Shown: piece by piece, positions 48,861-61,785 of the stretch
Numbering within the stretch: position 1 is the first letter of the stretch
How the letters are laid out: every line of letters begins with the position of its first letter
Assembly: GCF_002288925.2 (NCBI RefSeq)
Contig: NW_022098008.1
Span: 666,149-730,148 of the forward strand
DNA length: 64,000 nt
DNA from: Delphinapterus leucas
Taxonomy: Eukaryota; Chordata; Mammalia; Artiodactyla; Monodontidae
Direction of reading: 5' to 3'
Position numbers and translations under genes: made by a program
Notes under the pieces: model-generated
Database searches by the model: none
The model's input: only the letters and a program-made list of their open reading frames with translations
Told to the model about the DNA's origin: nothing

Positions 48861-50961
48861 GGGGGGTGAGCTTGGGGGTGGGGAGCCCCGTGGCTGCAAG
48901 TCTGAGCCACCGTCCCACCTGCTTGAGCAGCAGTGTGGCTGGAGCTCAGGTGGCCGAGCAGAGGTGAGCGAGACCCACGAGCGCCCTCCCCCCGAAACCC
49001 CCTCCCGAGGGCAGCTCCTTGAGCATCTCCAGAGGACCTGACAGTTTAGCAGTGGGGCGCCCAGGCAGAGGTCCTGCAGAGCCAGCTGGGACTGTCTGCC
49101 CTGCCCAGTGGGGCACTCCCATCAGGGTGAGCATGGACGGGGGCACAGAGGGGCCTGGAAACACCCCCACCCGGCAGGGCAGGAGCTAGTGAACAACTTT
49201 CCTGGGCCAGGAGGTGGCCTCGGGGTCCCCACCGGGGGGCCCAGGGACTTGCCTCTCCCCTCGGTCACGGGCTGCAGCACCACGATCCCCATGCCCCACG
49301 CTCGGCTCGAAGCGCCCACACGGATGGCGTGTGGCACTCTGCGTGGCCTGCTCACACGTGTCCAGCAGTTCCTTCCTAAACGGAGAACCAGGAAACACCT
49401 CCTCGTCAGAAAGCCCACCCGGAGCTGACCCCTTGCCCGCTTCTTTCCTGCCCCCCACGCCCTCCGCGCGGGCGGGCCGTGGGGTGGAGGACGCAGGTCC
49501 TCACAGCTGTGTGACGGGCAAGGCCCCCGCAGGCAGGAGCGCCGTCTTTGCGCGTGGCCTGGGCTGGCTCCTGCTTTGTTCCGGAAAGCCTCCAAGGGGG
49601 GCAGGGTCTCCTGCTTTGTTCCGGAAAGCCTCCAAGGGGGGCAGGGCCTTTGTAAGCCGGGGGAGGTGCAGGGCTGAGCTGCTGGGTGCGAGATGCCTGC
49701 CAGACCCTGGGCTAGAACTCAGCCCTGGAGCTCACTGGGGTGCTGGCCTGGGCGGTGCCGGGGTGGGGGAATGCTCAGGAGGCCAGGGCCAGAGGGCTTG
49801 GCAGGGGTTGCTGACCAGGAGAGACTCAAGGAAGGCAGGGCCCCCTGTGCCCTGTGTTCTCAAGGCTGATAGAGCAGGTAGGCGAGGCTGAGCAGGCACC
49901 ACCGCGTCCTGTCCCCTGGGGGCTCCATGGGGGTCCTTGCAGCACTGGCGGCCATCTCATCATCACGGCCAGGGCCCCTGCATTGCTGTCCCCATATCCC
50001 TGCTGGTGTCTGGCCCCAGCCCATCACCCACTGAGGCCACCTACCCTGCTCCCTGGACACCCGGGGCCGTTGTGGTCCCCTTACCTCACTGTCACCCACG
50101 TTTGTTGCCAATGCACCCACAGTCCACTGCATGCTGTGGCTGTCCACCTGGCTCCCCACACCCACCAGCTTGTGAGCGGGCACTGTCTGTCTGTCCCTCA
50201 GGAGCTGCCACCTGCCCTTCAATGTCAGGTGGGCAGCAGACTTCACAGCAGCTCCGGACCGTCTCGGGAGCTGGGCTCACCTTCTCTGGGGCGGGGGGGG
50301 ATGCTCTGGGCTGCGAGGAGCATACCGAGTTGACCATGAACACGGGGTTGCAGGAGGGAGGGCCAGGGGGCCAGGACCGACCAGAAGTCCATGCGCACGA
50401 GGGTGAGAGGCTGTGGTCCCCCAAACGGCCCTGCCTGAGGGTCTGGGAGGCCAGGGCGGCCACTTGTGTCCCCCACCCCCGAGGGGCTCTTCGTGAGCTT
50501 GGCGGCTGTCATGGACCTGGAGGCCAGCCCACGGGCACAGGAGCAGATGTGCAAACTTGGAAGGCCGAGGCCAGCTGCCAAGGATGTCACCCGGGTGGCA
50601 AAAGTGCGTGATGGAGGCGCATCCAGCCGCCAGCCCTCACCCAGCTCCAGGGCTGCAGAGCCAGCTGAGTGAGGGGAGGCTCCTGCGGGGCTGGGAGGGA
50701 GGCCCACTCCTTGAGGTCCACCAAGCTGGACCCCCGGCAGGACCGCGTCTGCAGAGGGCAGGGGGCCCCGGAAGCCCCTCCCCGCGGTTCAGCTTCCCTC
50801 GGCCTTTCCCTGGGGACCACGCCTCCGTGCGAAGGGAACCGAGCTTCCCAGGGCTGTGAAAACCTGTGTGAGCCCAGAGCCCCCGTCAGCAGGGTCACCT
50901 TCCAAAGTGGCACGAGGCCGACCGTGGACTCAAGTGAAGACCACCCAGCGACGGGTGGCGC
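48861..50961. other. Unique intergenic DNA
   Basis: No gene or interspersed repeat recognised. It contains the 40-bp tandem at 49568. Confidence 0.4.
49568..49646. repeat. 40-bp perfect tandem duplication
   Basis: CTCCTGCTTTGTTCCGGAAA and the following 19 bases recur at 49608 with a 40-bp period. The two copies look identical over about 39 bases, pointing to a recent event. Confidence 0.9.
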
Positions 50962-51172
50962 CCATAGCTCATAGGGCGGGGGCTGGCCCTGCCACGTCAC
51001 TCCCAGGCGGGCGCAGGGGACAGCATCCCAGCGGAGATGGGGCACAGGTGCCCTGACAGGGGCTGCGGCCCGGGGAGGCCGGGGGCTGGTGCTGGAAGGG
51101 GGCGTCCCACGAGGTTGGTGAGGGGAGCGCCTGGTCCCCTGTGGTTGGTCCTGAGCTGGAGACATAGAATCA
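50962..51172 (-). repeat. Copy B of an unassigned dispersed repeat
   Basis: This is the inverted counterpart of 24476-24682. On the plus strand it carries GGTGCCCTGACAGGGGCTGC, GGAAGGGGGCGTCCCACGAG and GTTGGTGAGGGGAGCGC. Divergence from copy A is moderate, with substitutions and small indels. Confidence 0.7.
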
Positions 51173-54100
51173 GGGACGCTGGGCCCGTCGTAGGTGGTGG
51201 GTGGCTTCCAGCCGCAGGCCGCGGGGCTGAGCTCTGCTTTCACGGCTCGTCTGGCCGCTGTCTGCATTCAGTGTCTCACATATGTATTAAAGTAGATGGC
51301 AACATGCACCCCAAGTCTCTCAGAGTGAAGGGAAAATCCCCCCACTGTCAGCCCCTCCCCCGCCTGTGCCCAGAGCCCCTGCCCAGCTCCCCCGTTCCCC
51401 CCGCCTCCTGGTCCTGAGGGCTACTGGAGGGCCCACCAGCCCCTTCCAACTGCCCCCCAGCCTGGGCCCTGCCCGGACACAGAGCAGGAGGGCCTTTGCC
51501 TTGGGGGGGCGGGGCACAGAGAGGGAGGCACTGGTGGATCTGCCCTGGAGCCCCACCCAGGAGGTGGGCCTCTCAGAATGAGGGCAGGGGCAACAGGGCC
51601 TCCCCAGCCACCAACTGAGGCGGCTGCCGGGGTCCTCACGGGCCCCCATGGGCGCTGGCCCTGATCACAGGCAAATTCCAGGCAGAGTGGGCACAGAGCA
51701 GAAACGACCCGCAGGGCCCGCGTGGCAGAGACCCCGATTTCCTGCCCCTGAGAGCAGGGAGCGTCCAGCGTGGGAAGGAGCCTGCGGGCATGTGCGGGAG
51801 GCCACGGGCCGCAGACCGAGGACCGGCCCAAACGGTTTCCTGGAGGACCCCGTGCGACCGTGGACCCCGATACCCGGCAGAGCCGCGCCCCGGCCTCAGG
51901 GGCAGCCAGGACAGCAGCAGGTCTCAACCGGCCTCAAGGCCCTGCAGGAGGGGACGGCCGCAAATGCCGACTCAGCTCAACTGCTAAAATCCAAAGTCAG
52001 GCCTTTGCTTCCAGGCCTGGGGACACAGGCTCTGTCTGTGCGGGGCACGCGCGGACCTGTCAGGGCCTCAGCCTGCCTGGGAGGGGCCTCGGCCCACTGC
52101 CCCCGGGCTGGCACGTGCCGACCCCGCGTGGGTCTGAGCCATCTCGCCCGAGAGGCTGGGCCAGGCCGGGCGCCGTATACCGGTCCTCTGGTCATTCCCG
52201 CCCCGCAGCTGCAGAGCCCGCCGCCTCCTGACTCAGGCCCTCGGGGGTGTCCTTCCTCCCCCGCCTCCCAGGGCCCTCCGCTCTGACCCTTCCCTCCGCT
52301 GGGCAAGTGCCCCGCCCCGGGAGCACCCCCAGTTCCTTCCGGGCAGTGGGTCTGAGAGACAGACAGACAGAAGCTGGATGTCATTTCAAGATGATCTCCA
52401 GTGCTACTTGCTAAAGAATGAACATGTTTTCAACTTGAATGAGACTTTGAAACTTCTGTCTAAGCCTTTTCTCTTCCCCCAGAGGAGCAGCACTGAGAAG
52501 TTGTGTGAGAGCCCCAGGGTGGCCAAGGAACATGCAGCAAAGTGACCCTCGAGGGGCTGGTCCCCCTGCCTGCCGTCTCAGCCTCCGCACGGCTGTTCTT
52601 GAGGCTGTGAGCTTGGGCAGATGGAGCCTGTAAGTGCCCGTTTCCAGGCCGCTTCACCCCCACGGGCCCCACAAAGCCGGGGGCTAGGGATGGGCGGTCG
52701 CGTGGCTTATGCCTTCGCCCCCGTCCGGAGTGCTTTCAGAAGCTGATTTGCAAGCCTCAATCCCAGGGGAGCCTCGGGGGCCCTGCTAGTGCACGCGTGT
52801 GTGCACATGCGTGCCTGTGTCCCTCTGCAGGCGCCTGCAGTGTGTCTCTCCGTTTCTCTGAGTGTTTGTGCCCCCTGCTGGCCGATCCAGACATTACTGT
52901 CAGCAGTGCATCCTGAGTGTGTGACCTGGTCCAGCCAGGACGGACTTGTCTGGGAGTGACCCTCACCCACCGCCTGCCCTGTCCCCCACCCCGTCCCTCA
53001 CCCGGGGCCTTAAGCTAGCCTCCCATGGATCTGGCAGGGGCGACTGGGACTGAGGGAGGCTGGATTCTAGCCCCTGCTCTGCCCACGCCCCACCCCCCCG
53101 CCCGCCCACTTCATGCCAGCACCGCATCCAGATTTGGAAGGCGATCGCTGGGTCCCTCCCGGTGGGGAAGGGCATCACGGTGAAGACACAGGGCAGGCTG
53201 AGTAGGCTGTATTCAACAGGCGTGCTTGGAATTAACCGAAACCCCGGTGCTTCCTGGGCCATTAAAGGGCGGGGGGCCTTGGTGCCCGACAGGCTGCGCA
53301 GAGAAGCGTGGTTTTGTCTGCTTCATCGACGTTCACGCTGACAGTGAACTGTGGGGATGTCACTCCGAAAGGAACTGGGGACCAGCTGCCTTAGCTCCCG
53401 ATGGAGGGAGCCCGCGGTCCAGCGCAGGTGGCCTGGGACCGTCTCCCTTCCTCTGAGAACTGCCCCCTCTTTGGGGGAACCCTCTTCCCCTCCAGCCGCA
53501 GATCCAAAGGAGCCCCCAGCCAGGGCGGCTGACCGAGGAGGGCTCTGGTGGCCCTGAGGGCAGCAGAAGCCAGCCCGGCCCATCCCTTGCAGTGGGGGAG
53601 GCCAGGGGGGCTTCCATGTGGCACAGGACCTGCCATTCTTGGGTCTGCTCACTTGGGCCGCAGGCTCCTCCCTCTGGGTATAGCTGGCTGCACTGGGGGA
53701 GTCCCCCACGGGCAGGGTCTTCTCTGCTGTGTCCCTCCACCCGGTCCCCCAGGGACCCCACTCCACTTGACCCCGCCAGGGAGGAGGCAGCAGCCCCGCT
53801 CTGCCCCCAGACTCAGTGACCGCCTCTCACTGTGGATGCGGCCCAGCCCCGGTGGCAGTTCTCTGGGAGCGAGGCCCCCAGCCCCCAGGAAAGTGCTCGG
53901 AAGAGGGAAACGCCTCCCCACCAGGCCACCCTGCCTGCTCATTGCTTGGGCCTCTGTAAACTCTCTTTCCCCAAATTTAGCCCCCCAAGCTGATGCTTTC
54001 ACAAGCACCATTCCCCGTCTCCCCGCACCGTGCACACGGCCACCCTCCCCTCCCGACAGGACGTCCAAAGTCCCACCTCCGTGTGCCCCCCTCCCCCCTG

Positions 54101-54407
54101 CCCCCGGCCTCAGCACCCACCTTGGCTTGAGGATTAGAAACACCCCTTCAGTCAGGACAATAAGAGAGCCAGAGCCAGAGAAGCTGACCTCCGGCTGCCC
54201 ATGGGGGTTCGCCCTGTCCTTCCCCAACGCCGGTCCTTCCGCCCCTGCCTGCCCCAGCTCGGCTGTGCCGTCCTGACCCACACGGTGACATCTCTCATCC
54301 CTGAGCAGCTCACCCCTTTGGAGTCCCGCCTGCATGGGTGCTGAAACTTTCCCCTAACTTCCCCAGGGAAGCAAGGAGGCACCTCGGAGAACGCCTCCAG
54401 ACACATT
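51173..54407. other. Unique intergenic DNA
   Basis: No gene recognised. A low-GC patch (52375-52470) and a CTCF-like site (52869) are noted separately. A short (GACA)n lies at 52353-52371. Confidence 0.4.
52869..52883 (-). promoter_or_regulatory. CTCF-like core motif
   Basis: TGCCCCCTGCTGGCC on the plus strand reads GGCCAGCAGGGGGCA on the minus strand, a close match to the CTCF core. It lies 15.1 kb upstream of the distal SLC12A7 start. Occupancy cannot be known from sequence. Confidence 0.5.
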
Positions 54408-54777
54408 CCTTGCCGTGGACTGAATTGTGTCCCTCCCTAAATTCACATACTGGGGGCTGACCCCCCAGTGTAGCCGTATTTGGAGATGGGGCCTCTAAGG
54501 AGGTAATTAAGGTTAGATGAGGTCATGGGGAGGGGCCCCGATCCCACAGTACTAGTGTCCTTGTGAGAGGAGGCCCGGGGGCTCTGTCTCTGCCCTGCGA
54601 GGACACAGGGGACAAGGGCGTCTGCAGCCAGGGAGAGGCTTCACCAGGAACCGGCTGGGCTGGCACCTTGCGCTTGGACTTCTAGCCTCTAGAACCGAGA
54701 GAATAGATGTCTGCCGTTTTAGATGTCTGCTCTTTCAGCCGCCAGCCTGCAGTGTTTGCCATGGTGGCCGAGCAGGC
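54408..54777 (+). mobile_element. MaLR-like LTR, nearly complete
   Basis: Markers in order are GGACTGAATTGTGTCCCTCC, GTATTTGGAGATGGGGCCTC, GGAGGTAATTAAGGTTAGAT, GAGGTCATGGGGAGGGGCCC, AGTGTCCTTGTGAGAGGAGG and GGACTTCTAGCCTCTAGAAC. It is the best-preserved member of this repeat class in the window. I assign it to MLT1/MaLR from memory. No coding capacity. Confidence 0.7.
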
Positions 54778-57700
54778 AGACGGTTCCCCTGGCCCTGGGG
54801 TCCTTGGTGATCACGAGCCACGCTCCAGCCAGCTGCCGTGTGGCTCGGAGGCCCCAGAAGCCAGAGAGGCCCAGGGCAGTGCAGCGGCCCTACTGGTGTC
54901 CCTGCAGGGAGCTCCCTCCCAGCTGCAGGGCTGGGATCAGCATTTTGCAAGTGGGGCACTAGGACAGCAGCAAGGGCATGACCCTCCCCCCCCAAGCCCC
55001 TCATGGCCCCAGGAGACGGAGGCGCCCTAGGTCGGCACTGATGGGTAGCACGCCAGCCCCAGGCCGTGCCCCACGCCAGCGCTGGGCTTTCAGCGTGCAG
55101 TCCTGCTTTCCCTCGGGTCAGCTGCTTCCGGGGGACGGTTCGTGTCCCAGGGACCCTGTGAGCATGAGGCCATCCCTCATTCTTTGCTGTGAAGTAAGTT
55201 TTGGGGTCGGAAATGCTGGGAGGAGAATCTTCTGAATAAACATTCAGGCAGACGGGAGGGGGAGTGAGAATGCCTCCGGGCCAGGGAAGACTGATGGGCG
55301 CAACTGCCCCGCAAGGACGCGTTACTGCCGCATTCCAGACCGCATAGGGGGCCTGCTGGTTACTCGGTGCTGGACGGCGCCCTGCAGCCAGTGGGGCCTC
55401 AGCGAGGGGAGGCCGAGCCTCTTCTCTGCCTCCCCTTCGCAGACCTGAGCTCCTCCAGGAAGGAGAGGTGCTGGGAAGAGGCTGTCCACCCACCGAGAGC
55501 GGCGTGTCGTCCACCTTCCTGCTGGGCTCTGGGGCCCTCTGGGGAGCACGCACGGGCGCAAACATCCTCTGGCCCCTGTGCGTCTGGGTGGGTCCGTCTG
55601 CAAAGCACCTCCCAGGCCATCTGGCTGCCAATTTTCTGGCCACCTGCCCTCCAGGCCGGACGTCAGCCAAACCAGCAGCGGTTGCCCAGGGGCTGGTGTA
55701 GACGGTCCCTCCGGCCACTGCTCCTTGCACGCAAGTGAACGGCCAGCAGGTGGGAAGGCTGAGCTCTGCGTCCTGAAGGCCCTCCCCTCCCCGCGGGACC
55801 CCCCTGTGGTCAGCACCCCGGCGGGGTGGGCTGGCCGTGCAGACAGCAGGCAGCCCTGCGGCCCCTCGGTAAGCAGGCTGACTTGTAGCTACAGACAAGG
55901 CGCCTGCTGGGTCCAAGGTGCGGGGCAGGCACCGAGGTGGGGGCTGCTTCCTAACCTCAGGCGAGAGGTGCCAGGAGCGGCCGCGTTGCTGGTTTCTGCA
56001 GTTCTGTCAGAGCCGTCTCACCACGTCCCAAACACCGAGAAGGCCGCCAGGCGTCACCTCCAGGGGCATTGTCTCCACCCTCCGGCAAGGGGTCTCAGCG
56101 CAGGGCCCGGCCGGCCGCCGGCAGACCGTCAACCGTGTCGGAGCTGGACCCTCACACCTGCCGCGCTCGCATCCTGGGAAAGCACGGCTCAGGGCTCAGC
56201 GTCTCTGACGGGTCAGCGTGTCCTGGGATCTGATTCCGGCCAGAGTCTGGAGTTTGAGGGGGCGAGGGGAGGTCTGGAGGAGCCTCGGCACCCCTGGCAG
56301 GACCACCGTGGCAGGTGGGGGCCTGAGGGCCCTCCATCAGGGCAGGGAGGAGACCCCCACAGAGTAGAGGCATCCACTGACCCATGTTTCCGGGCCCTCT
56401 GGGTTCTTGGACAGCAAGAGACGTGTCAGCAAGACCCTGTACACCTTCCCCTGCACTTGAGGGCCGGGGTGGGGGTGGGGGGACCATCCCTGCAAAGGGG
56501 ACCGGCTTGTCCTGTCAGCACTTCAGACAGGAGGGCTGGGCGGGGGTCAGGTGGATCCTGGGACAGCCCTCCTGGATGGCCCAGTTTGGCCCTTTGGGTT
56601 GGCAGAGACCCAGCGCTCTGAGCGGGGCACGGCAGGCAAGATGGGGTCTGAGCCACAGTGACCGAGGGTCCGTGGTGGGCCCGGGCCTCGCCCTGGGTCA
56701 AGGGGAAGCAAAGGGACGGGGCGTGGCTGTCGCCCAGGCAGAGTCCCAGGGCCGGGGGGTGGGGGCAGGCCACACCTGCCACTGGGTCACGGAGGGGAGG
56801 GGCAGGGGGGAGGGGTCTGGCTTCCCCACCTGAAGTGGGGCCTAGACGGGGAGAGTGAGGCTGGCATCCCGACCCCAGAGTGAGGCGGGCCCCTCCTGGC
56901 TCAGGTGAGCGAGCAGGTGGGGAAGGGCTTTCCGGGGAGGCTGTCCCTCTCCCGGCCCCGTGGACTTCAGGGCGGAGGGTCGACCCTGCTCCCCAGCCAC
57001 TACTGACCCTGCCTTTCCCAAACCCCAGCCCGTGCGGCCCCTCCTCCGACCTCTGACCTCTGACCTCCGACCTGTCCCTGCTCTGAAGACTCTGGTCAGG
57101 CGGCCCTGCTCCTTGACACTTCTGACGCCTCTCACGTGTTCAGGGCTGACTCAGGCACTGCCGCCCTGTGACCTTGCCCTCCGAACCCCGGCTGCCAGCC
57201 AAGGCCACACCTGGGCCTGTGTCACATCCGACCCCAGCCCGGCCCGGCCAACACTGCAGCCCTGGGAGCGCAGGGCAGCTCCTGACACCCTGGGCCCTCC
57301 AGCTGCAGCACCTACCTGCCGGCTGTGCTCACCACGACCCTCAGCCTCGCCCAGCCCTCACCCGTCCTCCCGCTCTAGAACCTTCTCCCCGGCACCCCCT
57401 CCAAATTTCCCGAGTCTGCTCTGGGGGGCCCCATGCCCGGGGGGCCCTCTGACACTCAGGAGGGTCCCCAGAGCTTGGTTTGCTTCCCCTCCCGCACCTC
57501 AGGCTTTCAGTCCTGACCGCCTGGCCCTGAGCCCAACTCCGCTCCCCCGGTGAGCTGACTACGCCTGGGCTTATCTCCGCGCCTCCTTCCCTTCCCGGCA
57601 GCTCTCCTGAAGGAATTAACTTTCCTGTACACGAATTCTTGCAAACTGCGCACCGTGTAAGTGGGAACGTGATCTGCTCAGAACCCCCCCTCGTCTAACT

Positions 57701-60055
57701 CTTTTCAGTTACCTCTTCAGAGCCGCTCTTGGCTTCCAACCATGGGCATCCCTGAGGTCGGCCCGTCCGCACCCAGAAGCCCCCAGGTCTGCCCTCCAGC
57801 GGCAGCAGTGGAAGGGCGGTGGGTCATCTCCCCCACCTCAGGAGGCGCTGGTACTAGGGGGTGGCATCTTCGCAGCACCCCTCCTGTGTCCCTCCCAGTG
57901 TCCCCTAGGCATACACATCCAGGCCACGCCCCTGGCAGGGGCCCCCCGCCTTCTCCACTCACACCCCCCTGCAGACAGCACCGTCTTGTCTCCAGGAGCT
58001 CCGAGGGGCCCCCCAACCTGCCCGGCTTGATGACTCTCGCCCTCGGGCGGTTAGCCTGCCCTGCGGGCCTGACCCCGGCCCGCCTCTCCGGCCCGCCTCT
58101 CCGGCCCAGCCCCGACCCTGACTCCCCTGGTCATCTTTGAATGTGGGGACCCTGGTGTCCTCGCCCGGCTCCTCTCCACTCTGCCCAGCCCCACAGTGGC
58201 CCGTCCTGAGGGGTGCCTGCACGCAGTAGGTGCTTGGGATGGGGCCGTCTGCCCAGGCGGGGCCGCCGTGTTGAAGGCTGTCGGTGACCTCTCAGCGGGC
58301 GTCGTAAGGCCTACTGGTGAGCGTAGCCCCACGGATGCCACCCCTTTGTTCGGCTGCGCCTGTCTGTTACAGAGGCCACGGGAACCCCAGCAGAGTCCAC
58401 ACCCACTGGGAGAGCCCGCGAACCGGCCACTCTGGCCTAAGGTCAACGTGGCTTCCAGTGAAGACTGTCTCTCGGGCCCTGGCACCCAGGGAGCTGTGGA
58501 TCACACGGAGACGTTTCCAAAATTGTTCTTTTGGGTGAACCTCGAACTTTGTTCTCATGATAAAAATGTTCCCTGTAAACTACATTCCCTCCTGAGCACC
58601 TCTGTGTGGAGGTGCAGCGGCACCAGGGCCTCACCTGCCTGTCGGGGCTCAGCAATGCTCCTCAAGCCACATGTCCCCTGAACGATGGTTCTCGCTCACG
58701 CGTGACTGCCCAGGCCGCCAGCACCCACGCTCCGGCCCAGAGGGCGCTGCAGGGGCCGCGGCGGAGGCCCTGGGCGCCCCTCCACAGCAGACGCCCCTGG
58801 ACCTGCTCTGGGCGACCTCTGTGCACCTCAGGTCTCCCCAGGTGCTAAGGGAGGAGCCCTGCCCCCCACTCCCAGGGGACTCAGGGCCCCTGTAAGGAGG
58901 GGCGAGTGGCGTGGGCAGCCCCAGGGCTGGGTCTGCTGAGTTCATCCCGTGGGGCCCGAGGAAGGGTTCTGAGTGTCCCGGGAGATGGGATGCAGGACGG
59001 GGTGCTGACTTTTGGGGGGAGGGGCAGACGCAGGGGCGTGAAGGCTCTGGACTGGTCTGAGGGGAGCTGGGGAGGGCGCTGGCAGGGAGCTGAGGGGCCA
59101 GAGGGTTTGGGGAGAAGGGACCTGAACTGGGGGAGTTGGGGTGCCATGTGGGGGTCCTGTGGGGACCCCCACAGGGACCACAGGTGCAGAGGCGGGGTTC
59201 CTGGACTGCCCCACCCCCCAGGGTTTTTCCCCAGGGACACTGGGTGCAGCGGGGCGCTGGGGGGTGCAGGGCCTCTTGGAAAAGTACTGGCCTGGGAGGC
59301 CGCTGAGAAGTCATTGCCTCAGGTTGATGGTTAATCTCGAGCCCAGGCATAAAAACAACTTGACCTGGGCAGCGGGCAGCGGGCAGCTAGCGGTAGCGGG
59401 GGAGGGGCAGTGACTGTGGGAGCTCATGCCTCGCTGGGGAGGGCAGGCCGGGCCACCCCTCTGCTCCCGAAGCCCGGAGGTCAAGTGGATGGTCGTGAGG
59501 ACCCCCATACACATTCTCACAAGGGACCCCAGCATCCCTGTGCCCACCGTCTGCCCATTTCTCTGGGCTGAAAGGGTAGGGCTCGGACGTCCTCAGCTGC
59601 AGGTGGAAGGTGACGCAGCCCCTAAGAGAGGCCGGTGAAGTCCTTGTTCCAGGTGGGGGGACAAGCAGGTGGGGAGCCGGCAGAGGGAGCCTGAGCCAGC
59701 AGGGAGGAGGGAAGCCAGTGGGTACAGAGGCCAGCAGGAGGCCACTGCCTTGCATTCCCGCAGGAAATGGTGCCCCTTCACGGTCACCAGCAGGAGGAGG
59801 AAAGATCCTCACCCCGCCCGGCAACGGCTCAGCCAATGAACAGCCCCAGTTTCCTCCGATGGGCTCTCTGGGTGTAAAAGCCCCTCCCAACTCCCCTGCT
59901 TCCTGTGAAAGAAGGTCCTCTCCTGTGTCCTCCGGACTGGCCCGTGCTCCCCATGCTTGCGTGGCCAGGACTGCCATTCTTTGCCGCTCCTGAGTATACC
60001 TGTTTTACTGGTAAAAATGGGTCATAAAAATTCTAATATGTCCCTACACGGGGGC
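54778..60055. other. Unique GC-rich intergenic DNA
   Basis: No gene or certain repeat recognised. A 13-bp tandem (CCGGCCCGCCTCT) lies at 58078-58103. A 393-codon open frame on the minus strand (54735-55916) crosses into the LTR and is not believed. Confidence 0.4.
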
Positions 60056-60365
60056 TAGTGGGCAGTGTGAGTTTTATAGTGTGGGAAAACACAATATGTT
60101 AACTGGAAAATGCAAAATGATACCGATTATGAATATATATTAGGATATACGTGTCATACGTGTGTATGCACATATATATACACATACATACATACATATC
60201 AGAAGAAAAATGCTAAATTAGCTTTTTACAACCGTCTATGGATGGTGAAATCACGAATGCTTTTTACCCATGTCTTGTATTTGTCCTGCATTTTCCAAAT
60301 TACATTGCACATTTCCATTACAAAAATGTATTACTTTTATAATCACAAGTTATAAAAATATAAAT
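60056..60365 (+). mobile_element. L1M 3' end with embedded TACA tract
   Basis: AACACAATATGTTAACTGG at the start and CCTGCATTTTCCAAATTACA, then AATGTATTACTTTTATAATC at the end match the 3' terminus of an old L1 family (TTTCTGTATTTTCCAAATTTTC, ATTACTTTTATAATCAG). A (TATA/CATA)n microsatellite sits at about 60168-60200. Confidence 0.65.
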
Positions 60366-61785
60366 GTGCACATATTACTACTGACCTGACAAAACTTCTT
60401 TAGACCCTGTAGCTAATGCCTTGTCTGCTTTTTCCAACCACACAAAACAAGTCGGAGGGCTCTGTGCAGTGGACCCGGGGCTCCCAGGCGGACCACCCCC
60501 TCCCCAGGCCTCCTGGACAACCTCGGCACCCTCCCTGCCCCTCCCACTTCTCTCCCTGAGCTCTGAGGGCAGCTGTTATCATAAGAAAGGCAGAATCACA
60601 CTGCATCTCATCCCTGCTTATCTGGGGTTATTTCCTCAGAGATCCAGGTTGCCAACAATCAGTTCTCTAGATAACCCAGCAGTAAACAAACAGGTGGGAA
60701 TGGGACTCCAGGGGACTCTGGCCTCTGCCGGCCATGGTGAGCAAGAGTCCAAAGCCAGCATCCCTGGGTACCAGCTGCACTCAGGCAGGTGCCCTGGGGA
60801 GTCCTGCTGCTGGAGAGCGGGCCGTGGGGTGGCCCTTCCGGAAAGCGATGGGCGAGTGCGGCAGGTGCAGAGGCTGGACAGCCCGCACCGGCTCCCTCTC
60901 TCTGTCTCTGTCTCTGTCTCTCTCCTGCAGAGACAGCGCTCTGCTCCCTCTTCCCCTTAAGAAGACAAACACAGAGCAAACACAGATAAAGACCAGGAGG
61001 CTCTCCCGCAGGTGGCTGGCGCCAAGCTGTGGGCTCAACTCTGGGCCCAAAAGGCAGTGAATCCAGCCCGGGGCTGGTGGGGACGGGGAGGCGGGGACGG
61101 GACGGAGAAGCATTCAAGGTCCCGAGAGTCCCGGGGCCTCGACTCAGTAACTGGGGCCTTGTAATCAGCTCCTCCGTGAGGACACAGCGCCTGAGAGGCA
61201 AAGGTGACTGCTGCGGGGATCAGGGGACCACACGGCGCCCCGCCTGTCGCCCGAAGCCCGGGGGCGGCCGGGAGGACAGGACTCAAGCATAGTCAACTCT
61301 GTCCGAGGCTTACGGGCGCCGTCCTGCCCGGCCCAGGGAGACGGCACAGCTCGGCTCGTTTTCCCGAGGATTTGAAGGGTGGGCGTCCTTTTAACACAAC
61401 TGGAAGAGAAATAGGAAGCTGGCCTCCAGCCCCGTTGAGATAGAACCTGATTGAAAAGACTTGAAATTGATCAGGGTGGGACCCACTTTATAAAGGCGTC
61501 AACAAACCATCTGGTCCGTTTCAAGCACATTTTAAAAAGCTTATGAAATTGGCAGAGATTAAGGACACGAATCTCCATGGTTGGTGAAAGTGCAGAGAGT
61601 AGGCTGCCCGTCTTCCTCTTGGCAGGAGGATGGGGCGTTTTGTGACCCGCGTCTGCTCTGGGGGTGGAGGAACCAGAGCCCGTGAGCAACTGGGATTCTG
61701 GACTGACTCCTCTGGAAAGGAACGTAGCTGTGAAACCTCTGGGCTAACCTGCGGCAAACCGCACCCAGGGGTACAAATAATTCCT
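60366..61785. other. Intergenic DNA
   Basis: No gene recognised. A (TCTG/TC)n tract lies at 60896-60934. The stretch 61440-61780 is AT-richer and may be worn LINE, but I cannot assign it. Confidence 0.35.

Noticed and set aside
54735..55916. 393-codon open frame on the minus strand
   Set aside because: Its 3' end overlaps an LTR fragment, composition is Pro/Ala/Arg/Gly-rich as in random GC-rich DNA, and overlapping frames on the other strand are also open. No domain recognised.
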